The notes under the pieces are model-generated. The model was given only the letters and a program-made list of their open reading frames with translations. It ran no database searches and had not been told where the DNA came from. A program made the position numbers and the translations under genes. Source: Kalmanozyma brasiliensis GHG001 (lineage: Eukaryota; Basidiomycota; Ustilaginomycetes; Ustilaginales). Taken from it: 64,000 bases of DNA. The stretch is taken from assembly GCF_000497045.1 (NCBI RefSeq), contig NW_015961948.1, positions 1,605,878 to 1,669,877 on the forward strand. The letters are read 5' to 3'. Within the stretch, counting starts at the first letter, position 1, and each line of letters opens with the position of its first letter. Shown here one piece after another: positions 30,760 to 41,753 of this stretch.

Positions 30760-31800
30760 ATGGCCTCGTCATCCCGCACCCCCCTCCAGCCGCTCACAAG
30801 CGAGCAACAGGAACACATCATCAAGCAACGCATGCTGGTCGACGAGCGCTCACTTCGGCGTCTGGTCAAGAAGCTCACTCTCCTTCTCGCCAGCAGGGAT
30901 GCCGAATCCGTATCGTCCGCGCGCCTGTCCTTCCAAGCCGAACTCGAAGCGTTCCGGCTCCAGTCGGTGCGGCTGATCTCGATCGCACGGGGCACGTCCG
31001 AGGCCGAAATCGCCAGCTACACGTCGGAGCTCGGCGAGATCGAGACGCAACAGCAGCAGACCCAGGAGCGGATCCACGCGCTGAAGCGACGACTGGAAGA
31101 CGTGCGACGCGAAAGAAAGAACAAGTTGGAGTACGATGTCGTTGCTGGGGAGATTGTCAAGCTTCCGACGCGGAAGGAGCTCGGTGAGTCGCTGGAGAGA
31201 CTGCGCGAGCAATTGGAGAGCGTGCGCGCCGAGAAGGGCAAGTACGCAGACCTCTCGACGAACGGAGATGGGCGCATGGGAACGGTCATCAGCATGCTCG
31301 ATGAGCTACGGAACGATGTAGGGTTTGAGGTGGGCGAGCGCGAGAGGCGCGAGGTGGCGCGCGCGGATGGTGATGCAGAGGTCGAAGCGGTTGTGGACGA
31401 AGAGGAAGGTGGGAAGAGGACGAGGAAGGTTTCTGAAGACGAGGAGGAGGAGGGTGCCGCCGACAGCCGCAGTGGAAGCTCGACACCGAGGAGACCGATC
31501 AGGGTCGATGACGAGACACCGGCGCTGAACCCTGCTGCGGCGACGTTTAAGCCAGCAGCGCCGAGCAGTACGGGCTCGGCGAGGAGGAAACGCGATTCTA
31601 CGGCAGTCACGGGCTCGGACGAGGAGGGCGAAGTGGGAGATGGAGCGGGGTCGAACAGCAATACGCCGAGGAAGAGGCAGAGGACGGAAGAAGGGGAGGT
31701 GGGGAGCGAGGAGGAAGAGGGAAGTATTCAGCCGTCTGCTGTGCCCGCGCCATCGGAGAGGATTGTGAGGGGGCGTCCAGGTGCCAGGCGCCAGCGGTGA
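30760..31800 (+). CDS. THO complex subunit 7-like protein (346 aa)
   Basis: The THO/TREX complex couples transcription to mRNA export in the nucleus. The N-terminal ~190 residues match the THOC7 (Tho7/Mft1) pattern: RMLVDERSLRRLVKKLTLLL, a coiled coil with IHALKRRLEDVRRERKNKLEYDVVAGEIVKLPTRKEL, then a second coil SLERLREQLESVRAEK. The C-terminal half is acidic and Ser-rich with basic RKKR and KRQR patches and no fold evident; the last residues are RGRPGARRQR. The family is short (about 200 aa), so the tail is an addition. Single exon; the ATG at 30760 follows a pyrimidine-rich leader. Confidence 0.85.
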   Translation: MASSSRTPLQPLTSEQQEHIIKQRMLVDERSLRRLVKKLTLLLASRDAESVSSARLSFQAELEAFRLQSVRLISIARGTSEAEIASYTSELGEIETQQQQTQERIHALKRRLEDVRRERKNKLEYDVVAGEIVKLPTRKELGESLERLREQLESVRAEKGKYADLSTNGDGRMGTVISMLDELRNDVGFEVGERERREVARADGDAEVEAVVDEEEGGKRTRKVSEDEEEEGAADSRSGSSTPRRPIRVDDETPALNPAAATFKPAAPSSTGSARRKRDSTAVTGSDEEGEVGDGAGSNSNTPRKRQRTEEGEVGSEEEEGSIQPSAVPAPSERIVRGRPGARRQR

Positions 31801-33572
31801 AGTGCTCTAAATCACTTGTGCAATCATACGCCAAGAGGGGATGCTATTTGTTTCTTCAGACTGCGCTACACACATAACCCGTCGCACTGTCATGAGAGAA
31901 GCCAGATCGGAGACAGAGTCGATCAGAGGACATTACTCGTTGCCGGCGATCCAACTCCATCACAACCACGCAGCACGAGGGGTAGAAGTCGTTCCATTGT
32001 ACCTAAAGCTGGACAAGAAAGTCGGGCCTCAAATCGAGGCAGCAAAAATATGGTATGCGATTTCTTTGGTGTGTTAGACCTCCGAAAAATCACCTGGCGG
32101 GAAATTTTGCTCGGGAACGTCTCGCCCACGTGGCTAGCTGGCAGAACGCACGAATCGACTTGATGTTCTCATCCCGATTGCACTTCAAGCTTGGAAGCTC
32201 GGAAGGAGGGAGACTGAAACACAGAGACCACGTCCGAGCGTGGCCAGGAGAGCGGGTCGAGACCTGTGATTGCGGAAATAGAAGAGCCGGAGACGGCAGC
32301 GAGCGCGCATGCAGCTCGGCGTATAAATCTCGGAAGAGCAGCAGAACAACAGATTTTAGGAGCTCATCAAGTCCGAGGCGCGTTCAAGACAGAAGGCGAC
32401 CGACGCTAGACTGGCGGCTCTTCGTGCCAACGGGCTTGGCAATCTGCCTGAGGATGCGGTCCATACTGACATGTATTGTATGCGACCGACGGTCTGAACG
32501 CCCGCTGGGTTGAGATCGCTGCAAATAGCAATCAGTAGCATCCTCACCCGGGCTGTCCATCGCTTCTTCTCGCTCGGTGGAGCCCGCCGGTCAGGATTTG
32601 GTCGCCACGCGAGGCAGATTCGATTCCTCCCTTCCCCCTGACATTGAGCTTGCATGCTGTTGTTGTCCGAAGCAGCCGCTGCCACGCTTTCAACGCGCCT
32701 TGCTTGACAACATGAGAAAAGGTGCAGCAGCTCGACGATCCTTTTTCCACCGAAGCGAGACGGAACAGACACGTCGCGAGGCTTTGCAGCACTCTGCGTG
32801 TCTGTCTCACCCTTACCTATCCAACACAGCGCGAATCACAAACAAAAAAAGCCCTTGCAGGCTCAGTCACTGCAGCCGTTCATACTCCGACCCCGCGAAC
32901 AGTTTGATGTGCAGCCAGCAGCCGCCAGCATTCCGCTGTCTCTCGCCTCTCTTCTATTGTCGTCCGCCATCTCTTTCACTCGGAGTCCAGCTGGCATTTG
33001 CAATGCAATCGATACAGTGCAAGATGCAACCAAGCAGCAACCATGCAGATCAATTCCATGGCTTGCGATCGCTCACAGTCACTTTGGTACACCGAGACCG
33101 TCCGTCCTTGTCGCGGACCATATTTTGTCCCCTATGCAAGCTTATGCGCTTCCGCTTTGCTCTTGCCACGCCTGTCGTCCGCCACTGTGAGCGGGTTTGA
33201 CGATCGTGCAGCACGTCGGACGCACTGCGCTCCGTTGCCAGTCCCAAGTTGACCGTCGTCTGGCGGCCTTTCGAACCCAGGAGCCGCTCGCTGTGGACAC
33301 CGAGATAGCAAACGCTTCTGCAAGCCTCGTGGTACGCTCATGCTCTGCAGATCCTTTTTGGCGAGCCTGTACACTGGAAATGAACAAGCCATTTGCTTGG
33401 CTGCATTCTGTTGCCCTCGATCCTGTCACGTAGCATATATGCGAGCCATCGAACCTTTCCTTCCTTCATTGTCACCCCCTTTCTCTCCCGTCTCCTTCGC
33501 ATCTCGTCGCCAAGAACGATCCACTGTGCCTGCTTGCATCTCGCTGCAGCATCCAGCATCTCTTGCGCTGCC
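31801..33572. other. 1.8-kb intergenic region upstream of KRE6-like gene
   Basis: The left end is THOC7-like 3' flank and the right end is the KRE6-like leader. A good TATA box, TATAAA, is at 32322-32327 (+). An exon-like 45-codon open segment after a TTTTAG acceptor-like site occupies 32360-32497; see findings. I cannot build a gene from it. Confidence 0.45.
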
Positions 33573-36487
33573 ATGGCTTCCTCTTCGCAGCCGCACCGCA
33601 GCTCCTGCGACCAGCCACAACCGGAACGTCGTACCTCAGAAGCAAGCTCAGTGGCTGTTCCCATCTCGCTGTCCTTCTCGTCATCTCTTCCATCAAGCGA
33701 GACCCTCGATTTGGATTACCACGCACCGGGCGGAAACTCAGGGCTACCCTATCTCGACTCGCTGCCTTCTCTCGCACCACAAAGGGATAGCATCGCGCCG
33801 CAACGCAAAAGCGTAGTCCCAAGCACTCGGACGCAGGCCCAGGATAAGCGCGAGTCCAACGTTTTGCCGCCAGCAGCAGCAGTCTCGCCTCGACTAGCAC
33901 CAGCAGCCTTCGATTCGCCATCGCTCGCGCATCTGAGCTCGTCAAGATCGTCGTTCGACTCGACCGCAACAGCATCACCCAAGGATACAAGTCTCAACTC
34001 CCCGACCATCGACAGAGGCGCCATCCGATCAGCATCGCCTTACAACAGCCCGGACATCACCATCACCGTTCCAGGCAGCACCGCATTCACACAAGAACAG
34101 GAAAAGAAGAACCTATTCGTCCTCGCTTCCAACTACACCTCCGAGCACCGCCACACGGATAACACGTCCACCTCCTCGAAGCGCTACTCCAAGGTTCTAA
34201 ACGGTCTCGGGCTGTTTGGTGCCGGCTCTAAGCGCAAGAACCAACTCGCAAGAAGCGGCACTTCGTCTAGCTCCAACACGCGCAACAGCATGGGTCTTCG
34301 CGTTGATACCTCGATCCCCATGGAGGATCCCCTCATTGAAGAGGCCGACGACGCGAGCTCGAGCAGCGGTAGTCATCATGGCGGCGGCCTCGGGTCATCT
34401 TCAAAACCACGCCCGGCTGGAGTCAGTCCGCTCCCATCCCCTGGCCACACATACAAGGCTCCCACCGCACACCACCTCCTTGGCGGCCTCGGTATCAGCC
34501 ATCCCCAAGGCCTCTCTTCGTCCTCCAGCATCATGTCGCATGAAAAGTACCCATCCACCCAATCCGACGCCTTCTCCAACGGCCTCGTACCCGTGCTCAA
34601 CATCGATGACTCCTCCAGCTCCATCTACTCTTCCTCCAGCCCGCGTCGACCGTATGCACCGGGCAGCTTCACCAACGGCCCACGCACGCCTCTGTCCGCC
34701 ACCGCCTCCCCCAACGGCTCCTCCTTCTTCTTCGACGAGAAGAAGCTCGGCAACGATTCGCCTGCGCCATCGATCTTTGCCGGCTCGCAGGACATCAAGA
34801 TGTGGGGCGACTACGATGCCGAATCGGAGCCTGACGATTACCTGCACGAGCCGGATGCCGAGAAGGACGCCAAGGCTGCGCCTAATAGAGGGATGCTCTC
34901 GCCACGCGGGCTTCTCAACATCGGCACGCTGGCGATCATCGGATTGTCGCTGATCGCGCTGTTCGGCGGCTATCCCGTGTTCTCCTGGCTCTCAAGGTCA
35001 CACGCGACCACCAAGGGCGGGTTCAACTTGGGTGGTATCAACGCGACCGGTCAGGTGGCCGATCTGCACATTGGCAGGGACCTCGTCGATCCAGACACGC
35101 CGGACAACGTCAAGACGCGACGCACGCTCGACGGCACCAACAGACAGATGAACCTCGTCTTTAGCGACGAGTTCAATCGCGATGGTCGAAGCTTCTACCC
35201 TGGCGACGATCCGTTCTGGACCGCCGTCGACCTGCACTACTGGGGCACAGAGAACTACGAATGGTACGATCCGTCCTCGGTGACGACGGCGAATGGATCG
35301 TTGGTCATCACGCTCGACCAGATTCCGACGCACAACCTCAACTTCCGCGGCGGCATGCTGCAGTCGTGGAACCAGATGTGTTTTACGGGAGGTTATATCG
35401 AGGTTTCGATGGTGCTACCCGGTGCTCCGGATGTGCCAGGTCTGTGGCCTGCTGCTTGGACAATGGGCAACCTGGGTCGAGCAGGGTACGGCGCGACGAC
35501 GGACGGTATGTGGCCGTACACCTACGACACGTGCGATGTGGGCACGCTGCCCAATCAGACGTATGCCAATGGTACGGGTCCCATTGCGGCCCAGACGACG
35601 GGTGTGTACGTCGAGAAGTACGGTCCGTACCTTTCGTACCTTCCCGGTCAGCGATTGAGTCGATGCACGTGTGCCGATTCGGACGATCATCCGGGACCCA
35701 AGCACGCCGATGGCACCTGGGTCGGCCGCTCCGCCCCGGAGATCGACATCATCGAAGCTGCTGCTGCGCACACGCGTGGTCAACGTGGATTCGCATCCAT
35801 GTCTGCTCAGATCGCACCTTTCAACACTGGCTACAACCTCTCTGAAGGTGCTGGAACGACCGAGTTCTTCTCCCCCGACGCAGAGCTCAACAGCTACACG
35901 GGCTCACCGTACCAACAAGCCGCCTCAGGTCTAGTATACACCGACCGCTACGCGTACCAAGACACCCTCGCCCAATTCTCGTCCTACGGCTTCGAATACA
36001 ACCCCGGTTCCGATCCCGATTCGTACATCCTCTGGACGCGCGATGGTCAACCGATGTGGAAGCTCAACAGCGCGGCACTTGGTCCCGACGCAGGAACGCA
36101 GATCGGTCAACGACCCATCCCTTACGAACCCATGTATATCCTGTTGAACCTCGGCATCAGCGCCAGCTTCACCACCGTCGATTGGCGACACCTCAATTGG
36201 CCCGCGCAGATGCTCGTCGACTATGTAAGGGTCTGGCAGGTCGAGGGTGAAGAGAACGTTGGATGCGATCCCGAGAATGCGCCGACCGCGGCGTATATCG
36301 AGAAGCACAAGGAGGCGTATTACAATGCGAATTTGGTAAGTGTGGTGGTTTTCGAGACGAGACGAGGAACGAATATAGAAACTGACACCCTGACTTTGCG
36401 TATTAACAGACGACGTATACCGAGACGAGGGAGCGAGGTGGGTATGGACAGAAGTTTCCGGGCAATTCGATGTTGGGTCAGTGTTAG
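33573..36487 (+). CDS. KRE6: KRE6/SKN1-type beta-1,6-glucan synthesis protein, GH16 (about 946 aa)
   Basis: It is a type II membrane protein of the secretory pathway needed for cell-wall beta-1,6-glucan. Exons: 33573-36335 and 36410-36487, joined at YYNANL/TTYTETRERGG, with GTAAGT donor and AACAG acceptor; the last exon ends PGNSMLGQC. There is a ~440-residue Ser-rich cytosolic N terminus, one TM segment (TLAIIGLSLIALFGGYPVF, ~448-467), then the GH16-like luminal domain with catalytic-type PEIDIIEAAA (E723, D725, E728), QMCFTGGYIEVSMVLPG and the conserved VDYVRVWQ. The start MASSSQPHRSS is the second ATG-like option; the frame is open further upstream without family-like sequence. Confidence 0.94.
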
Positions 36488-36848
36488 TGGACTAGGAGGT
36501 GATGTGACTTCTCATACACACTCATTTGCAATTCATAGACTTTCATTCCAGGCGCCTGGAGCGGGTTGCGAGCGCAAAGAGAGAGTACCGCTGCGAGCTT
36601 CGAAGATGTGTGACGTGTTGAACGAGGACATCTACATTGAGTTGCGAGGGGGACAGCTTCATGTGTTCGAGCTTCCATGCGCCAGGCGCACTGGCTTGCG
36701 TTGTTTGTAGCGCAGCAGAAACTTGCGCGAGCTCATGGAAGGTGCACCCTGTCGAGTGGTAGTCTTCGCGCGTTGATCTGTTGTCCCCTCTTGCCCAACA
36801 ACGCCTTCACTCTCTCAGCCTGTCTCAATTCGGACCGCATCCCGCAAG
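36488..36848. other. Intergenic region KRE6-like / unknown protein
   Basis: This 361-bp spacer lies between two same-strand genes. I see no feature in it beyond presumed 3' and 5' flanks. Confidence 0.45.
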
Positions 36849-37388
36849 ATGTTGCGCTATTTCTGCGAGCCTCTCCGCCAGGAGCTTGCTGAGCCAGTTC
36901 ACGATGTCGTCATCTGTCTCCTCCTCGATGCTTGCCTGCCGCGGTCGACCGATCCAGGCATGTTAGCGATGACTCTGTCCATAGCGCAAGACATATTGCT
37001 ACATCTGCTTGAATGCTTCTGCCGACGACAGGACGGGACGCAGCGGTTTCAAACGGTCAGGGTGACCGGCAAGAGGTTGATCTTGTGGTGTGGCCTCGGG
37101 CTCTGCATGGAGGCGATCGGGTCCACAACGCTCCAGGTTGTAGTGATCGCTATGGTCTGCAGGCACGCTTTGCGGATTGTGCCAGCGGTCAAAGACCTTT
37201 CTGACGACGCGCGAAACAGACTCCTGGTCTTTCTGAACGCTCCCTTGCTCAGAAGAAACCTGGATGATGTTCGGTAAGTGCCGTCACTGGGCTGCGTGCG
37301 AAGAGGGCTGAGGCTGACACGATGAACTTTTTGATACAGTGCGAAGCAGTCCGCTCGATGCTTCGCCTTGCCGCTTCTGATGAAGTGA
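36849..37388 (+). CDS. Unknown protein, two exons (about 157 aa)
   Basis: I do not recognise this protein. Exon 1 (36849-37273) encodes MLRYFCEPLRQELAEPVHD... through FLNAPLLRRNLDD and exon 2 (37340-37388) a short basic/hydrophobic end. The intron is 66 nt with GTAAGT donor and ACAG acceptor, phase 2. The protein has leucine-rich helices, two weakly hydrophobic stretches (LILWCGLGLCMEAIG, TLQVVVIAMVCRHALRI), several Cys, and no signal peptide. It could be an all-helical soluble or peripheral membrane protein. Evidence is the long open frame, a good splice pair and helical regularity. No homology is claimed, so confidence is moderate. Confidence 0.45.
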
Positions 37389-37842
37389 TGCAATACGGTG
37401 GCAACCTTCTGACGAACCCAGCTGCGCAACGAGCCCAGCCCACATCATTCGCGCAGAACCTTATTCTTTGACAGTCACACACGTCCGCAGTGCAAGCGCA
37501 TTCCCCTCAACTGAACCTTGAATCCAGACACACAGACTGGGAAGCACAAAGCTTTGTGAACGCGTGGAAGCGGATGCGCTCGTGCTGGCCCACGTCAAGG
37601 GAACTCCCGTATATAATTCGTCTGCTGCGTTGTTCTCTTATTGATTCCTACCATGCTTCTGCTCCTTTCCTCTATAGTCTTAGCCGACGATCATCATCTA
37701 CTTCACAGTCGTCAGCCCCACCACTCATCATCGCCTCTCCGCCGAATTCAGCAGTCGACCGCGCCACAACTAAACTGTGCCACATTCAGGACGCAGACCC
37801 CTCGCCTTTAGCTGAAGCGTCTAGCTCCAGCAGTACGGCAAA
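37389..37842. promoter_or_regulatory. Upstream region of the Ulp1-like gene with a TATA box
   Basis: This 454-bp region contains TATATAA at 37610-37616, about 227 bp before the ATG at 37843, followed by a pyrimidine-rich stretch with TC/CT runs. A clear TATA box is unusual among promoters in this window. Confidence 0.5.
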
Positions 37843-38610
37843 ATGCAGGACGAAACGCATGCACATTTCGTCATGGACGATTTCCACGCTCAGGTCATCA
37901 GGGAAAGCGCAGAACGTTGGTGGGATGGTATTTACACGATCTGCGAGCACGACGTTACGATCAACGAAGTCCTGAGTCTTGGCAAAGAAGCGATCGTCTC
38001 TGCCAAACTCATCGACGCCTATCTTGCCCTCGTCTCGCACAGCTTCGACACGCCGCGCGTTGAGGTCGTCGAGTCGGAATTTGCCAATCTTCTCAAGGAC
38101 ATGGACTACGAGCAAGCTATTCGCAAGTTTTACCTACCAGAGGGAAAGTCGGTCATTGTAGCCAACATCGACCAGCTGGATCTGATTTTTGTGCCGGCGC
38201 AACTGGTCGGCGAACACTGGAGTGTACTCGTTATCGATCTCAAGCGCAAGCGCTTCCATCATTTCGACTCGACGCGAACGCAAGAAGGATCCCGACTGGC
38301 TTTCGAGACCGGCAGGAAGTTGTTGCAGAAAGAGGAGAAAGTCAGAAAACGCGATCTGGAGCTTTCCTCATGGAAGGAGCGAGACGACGTGCTACTCCCG
38401 GAGCTTACGAATGCCTGGGACAGCGGCATCTTTGCAGCACAGGCGATCCGATACCTGCTTCAGTCGAACAGACTGCCGTCCAGAATGAGCCAAGAGGATT
38501 GGCCTTTCGAGCAGGAGGCTGCCGACGCTATTCGGTGGCACATGTGGAAGGAGATCACTGCGGGAGTCACAGCGCCCCTCGAGATCAAGACGATCTTCAC
38601 AATTTGGTGA
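37843..38610 (+). CDS. Ulp1/C48-like SUMO or NEDD8 protease homologue, nucleophile Cys replaced by Ser
   Basis: C48 peptidases (Ulp1, SENP, NEDP1) cleave SUMO or NEDD8 from proteins. The family landmarks are in order: FVPAQLVGEHWSVLVIDL with catalytic His125, HHFDS with Asp142, and NAWDSGIFAAQAIRYLL, where the family has D-C-G and this protein has D193-S194-G195. The codon is AGC, one base from a Cys codon. The upstream Gln of the Q-x-N-x-x-D-C-G oxyanion motif is also absent (LTNAWDSG). At 255 aa it is a bare catalytic domain, close in size to NEDP1-type enzymes, without a regulatory extension. The fold is well supported; SUMO/NEDD8 protease activity is doubtful. It may act as a pseudo-enzyme, binder or decoy. 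Single exon. Confidence 0.82.
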   Translation: MQDETHAHFVMDDFHAQVIRESAERWWDGIYTICEHDVTINEVLSLGKEAIVSAKLIDAYLALVSHSFDTPRVEVVESEFANLLKDMDYEQAIRKFYLPEGKSVIVANIDQLDLIFVPAQLVGEHWSVLVIDLKRKRFHHFDSTRTQEGSRLAFETGRKLLQKEEKVRKRDLELSSWKERDDVLLPELTNAWDSGIFAAQAIRYLLQSNRLPSRMSQEDWPFEQEAADAIRWHMWKEITAGVTAPLEIKTIFTIW

Positions 38611-39394
38611 AGCGCCGACTTGTGTCTGATGATGATGCAAACTGTCACCATGCGAGATTCTGATCCGAACCACGCCACTTGTCGACTTTGTTCTTCCCGA
38701 TCTCATGAAACACCATTGTAACAAGTTTCGTACCTCATGTTGACGAGATCATGCCTCCCGTGTGACGCGTGTATCGAAGCTGTGCTATATGCCGCGGAGA
38801 ACGCTCAATGACTTTCGGTGGTCGCCTTAATGCGGACTCTGCATGAGGAGCAATGAAGCTGAGCCAAAGTTCTGACAGCCTTGGTTTGATGAAAGCATGG
38901 CGCGCTTAGCCGCCTTCTGCGTCAACCTTCCGCTGAAGAATTGATGTCGCTTGCCACGAAGCATTTGAGCGGCTTTACTGCGTAGTCTGGTGGTCCACTT
39001 CATACGACACGTCTGCCGTCGACGATCACACAGGCTTGCTCAGCGCAAGTACATGCGTGTGCCATTTTGTGAGTCTAGGCGAGACACAAAGAAGCGAAAA
39101 AAGCTTTGTGAATCCACTTCATTTGTACGAAACCTTGTCTGCTTACAGTCACATGTACTTGCACAGTCCACGTTCATGTCCTTCTTCTTGTGACTCGTAA
39201 GCGCAAGGGACTGAACGTTGTGCGCAGTCGAGCACCCTGAAGATCGACTTTGTGTGGTGGCTACCTAAGTCCATCTTGTTGTGAATTCATACCACTACTG
39301 TCCCACCCACTCCTGATCACTTTCTCCGCGCGCCTTTCGCCTCTACCTTCCTCGCTCCGCTTTCTAGCTCTTCTCAGCGACCGATCCCGCTGAA
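38611..39394. other. Intergenic region after Ulp1-like gene
   Basis: This 784-bp stretch has no ORF I can support. The right end is pyrimidine-rich leader before the ATG at 39395. Confidence 0.5.
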
Positions 39395-39953
39395 ATGCTA
39401 CGGATCAACGCCTACAGGCCTGTCATGTTCGACACGCCCATCACCTCTCTCGTCATCTGGCTGCTCGAGCAGCTGCCTGCACCGCCGAACTACGACAACC
39501 GTCTCGCGTTCTACGCCGCAATCGCCACATTCGTCCTTCTCCTTATTGCGAGGCTTGCTTTCGTTCGAGGCTTCTACGACAAGATGGGAAGTCTCTTCGA
39601 AACCGGGGAATTCTGCGATCTTTTCAACGGGGCAAGACCAAAAGAAGACCCGGTGTACCTTCAGAGGTCAAGCGAGCTCAGCCGCGCTCTACAATGGTGA
39701 GACGGCAGTGATCCTCTGTCTCCCAGGCGCCGTGCTGTGCGAGACTGGTTGCTGGTTGGGCTTCAAGGCGATCTGTGTGATGATTGGCCTTCTGCTCGTT
39801 GGCCCACTCGTCTCAAAGATCGTCTACGAACTACTCTTGCCGTCCTCTTTGGATCGCCGGTTCCGCCTCGGCTGGCCCCTAGACTACTGTGTACGAAGCG
39901 GTGTGGAGGCAAAAGCTCATCAGTGCCGGTCGGCGCCACAGACCTCTCCTTGA
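39395..39953 (+). pseudogene. Small membrane-protein locus, probably frameshifted (or undefined splicing)
   Basis: Frame 1 (39395-39700, 101 codons) starts MLRINAYRPVMFDTP after a good leader. It has one clear TM (LAFYAAIATFVLLLIARLAFV), then GFYDKMGSLFETGEFCDLFNG, and ends W-stop. A second frame then continues with YNGETAVILCLPGAVLC and a second plausible TM (FKAICVMIGLLLVGPLVSKIVYEL), ending at 39953. The two are joined only by a shift of one base; no GT/AG intron of sensible length restores frame. Alternatively frame 1 itself stays open after the TGA to 39991. I cannot name a family. Either a broken gene, a short 101-aa protein, or an unseen splice. Confidence 0.35.
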
Positions 39954-40404
39954 TTGATCCTGAACGTATCAGCATTGCGCTATCTGATTGACGCCTTTGG
40001 CTCGTCTGCCGAACGCAGCTGCCCAGTCGAATCGCTTCCATGTTCATACGTGCTGCAAGGCGCTCGCTATTCGTCGTTCGAATTGCAGCAGGCTCGAACG
40101 CTTTCTCTCACGGCTGTTCGATGTTGTCCCATCACCACGCGTCAGCTTAGAGCCCTTACCGCTCTTCCCGCCTTAGCCACCCACTCGTGAAACCTCGTGT
40201 ACACGTCAGCGTCTCACAAAGTCCATCCACAACGATTCAAACATCACAACCAGGTAGAGATGTGTGCCACGGCAGAGAAACGATTTTGATTTTCGATCGA
40301 CAGAGAATGTCGAGTCAGATCAACGCCAACATCAAAGTAGACCTGAGCGAACCTGAACATGCGCTACACCAGGGGAGACGAGAGCATCACCAGTCGAACT
40401 TGGC
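39954..40404. other. Intergenic region / GIS2 3' flank
   Basis: This 451-bp stretch holds the presumed 3' flank of GIS2 at its right end. No supported gene. Confidence 0.45.
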
Positions 40405-41753
40405 TTAAGCAGCAACCTGGGGGCAGGCCGACGAGATGTGGCCCTCCTCACCGCAGCGGTAACAGCTCTTGGTCTGAGGCTTGGGGCACTCGCGGCTGAT
40501 GTGGCCGGACTCGTTGCAGTTGTAGCAGCGCTGACCGCCAGCGCCGGCACCAGCGCCGGGGGCCGAGGTGCAGTCGCGGGAAAGGTGACCGACACCGCCG
40601 CAGTTGTAGCAGCTTCGGCCGCCACGAGCGGCACCGCCGAAACCGCCACGGGTGCTGCCGCCGGCAGTGGGGCAGGCACGGGCGATGTGGCCGTGCTGGC
40701 CGCACTTGTAGCACTCGCCACCGGGGCCACCAGCAGCGGGGGCAGGGTTGGAGGGGCAGTCACGGCTCTGTAGAGGAGGACGGAGAGACAAGTAAGTCGA
40801 GGTTAGCAACACGTCGAGGGGGAGCAAAAGAGTGAAGAGCTGATGTCAAAACGTACAATGTGGCCGGTCTCGTTGCACTTGTAGCAAGTCTTGGGCTGGG
40901 CCTCCATGCCGCACTGGGAGGAGATGTGACCCTGCTGGCCACAGTCTGCGGAGAGAAAGCAAGCCGATGAAGCAGCAATGAGCGGTGAGTACGAGATCAC
41001 CAAGATTCAGAGATTGTTGTCCACTCGTTTCGAGCACTTACTGTAGCAAGAGGGGTTGCCGGCGGTGGGGCAGGCAGCGGCGTTGTGGCCGGCTGTTGGA
41101 TTCAATTCAATGCGGAGCGAGAGAATAGCCAGGGAAGCCAAAGAGTAACGGAGCAGCATCCATCGTAACCGCGTAGAGTCAAGCGTTGGCAAGCAAAGCG
41201 TCCGACGAGAGTGTCGAGATGGCAATGAAGGATGCAATGGATCGATTCGAAGAATCAGGGTATCAAAGATGAAGGGTATATGACAAAGACGTCGTCTTCT
41301 CGTCGTCAGCTCTCTCTCCTCGTCTCTCGTTCCCATCTGTCTCGCACCTCGTCTCGAATGTAGAGGTCTGGATGTGTAAGCATGGCCGACAGCCAGCTAT
41401 GAAGGGCGCTCGACTTCGCTCGACCAAGATGCGAAAGCCCGAGGTGAAGCGAGGATGCCTCGCACGCTGCGGGCGAATGTGGATCGAGAAAGGACCAGTG
41501 GTCGCTATGCAGGATGAATCGAGGGAGAAGACGCTCGGGAGCCTGAGCTGGCAAGCGCCGAGCTCGTCGAATTGATGCGATTCCATTGCGAGTGGAGATG
41601 CGGTGTCGTGTGGGAATCAATACTAACGCTGGCCGCAGCTGTTGGCGGGGGAAGACAAAGCGGAACGAAGGTCAGCGATTGGTCATTGACGTAGACGGGT
41701 AACGAGCAGTCTAGCTCTGGTACTCACTTGAAGCAAGTACGGTTGTAAGACAT
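40405..41753 (-). CDS. GIS2: CCHC zinc-knuckle mRNA-binding protein, GIS2/CNBP type (179 aa, five exons)
   Basis: It binds single-stranded RNA or DNA and acts in translation control and mRNP granules. Exons: 41728-41753, 41628-41638 (11 nt), 41042-41092, 40857-40945, 40405-40767. The protein MSYNRTCFNCGQPGHNAAAC... has seven CX2CX4HX4C knuckles: FNCGQPGHNAAAC, YNCGQQGHISSQC, YKCNETGHISRDC, YKCGQHGHIARAC, YNCGGVGHLSRDC, YNCNESGHISREC and YRCGEEGHISSAC. Seven knuckles is the GIS2/CNBP number. Gly-rich linkers carry RG repeats (TRGGFGGAARGG). Donors are GTGAGT, GTTAGT, GTAAGT and GTACGT; every join restores a knuckle, which supports the model strongly. Divergent from prolyl-tRNA synthetase. Confidence 0.94.

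Noticed and set aside
39697..39726. 30-nt intron that would remove the TGA in the membrane-protein locus
   Set aside because: It has GT..AG ends and keeps frame, but is far below normal spliceosomal intron size and continues in a less coding-like frame.
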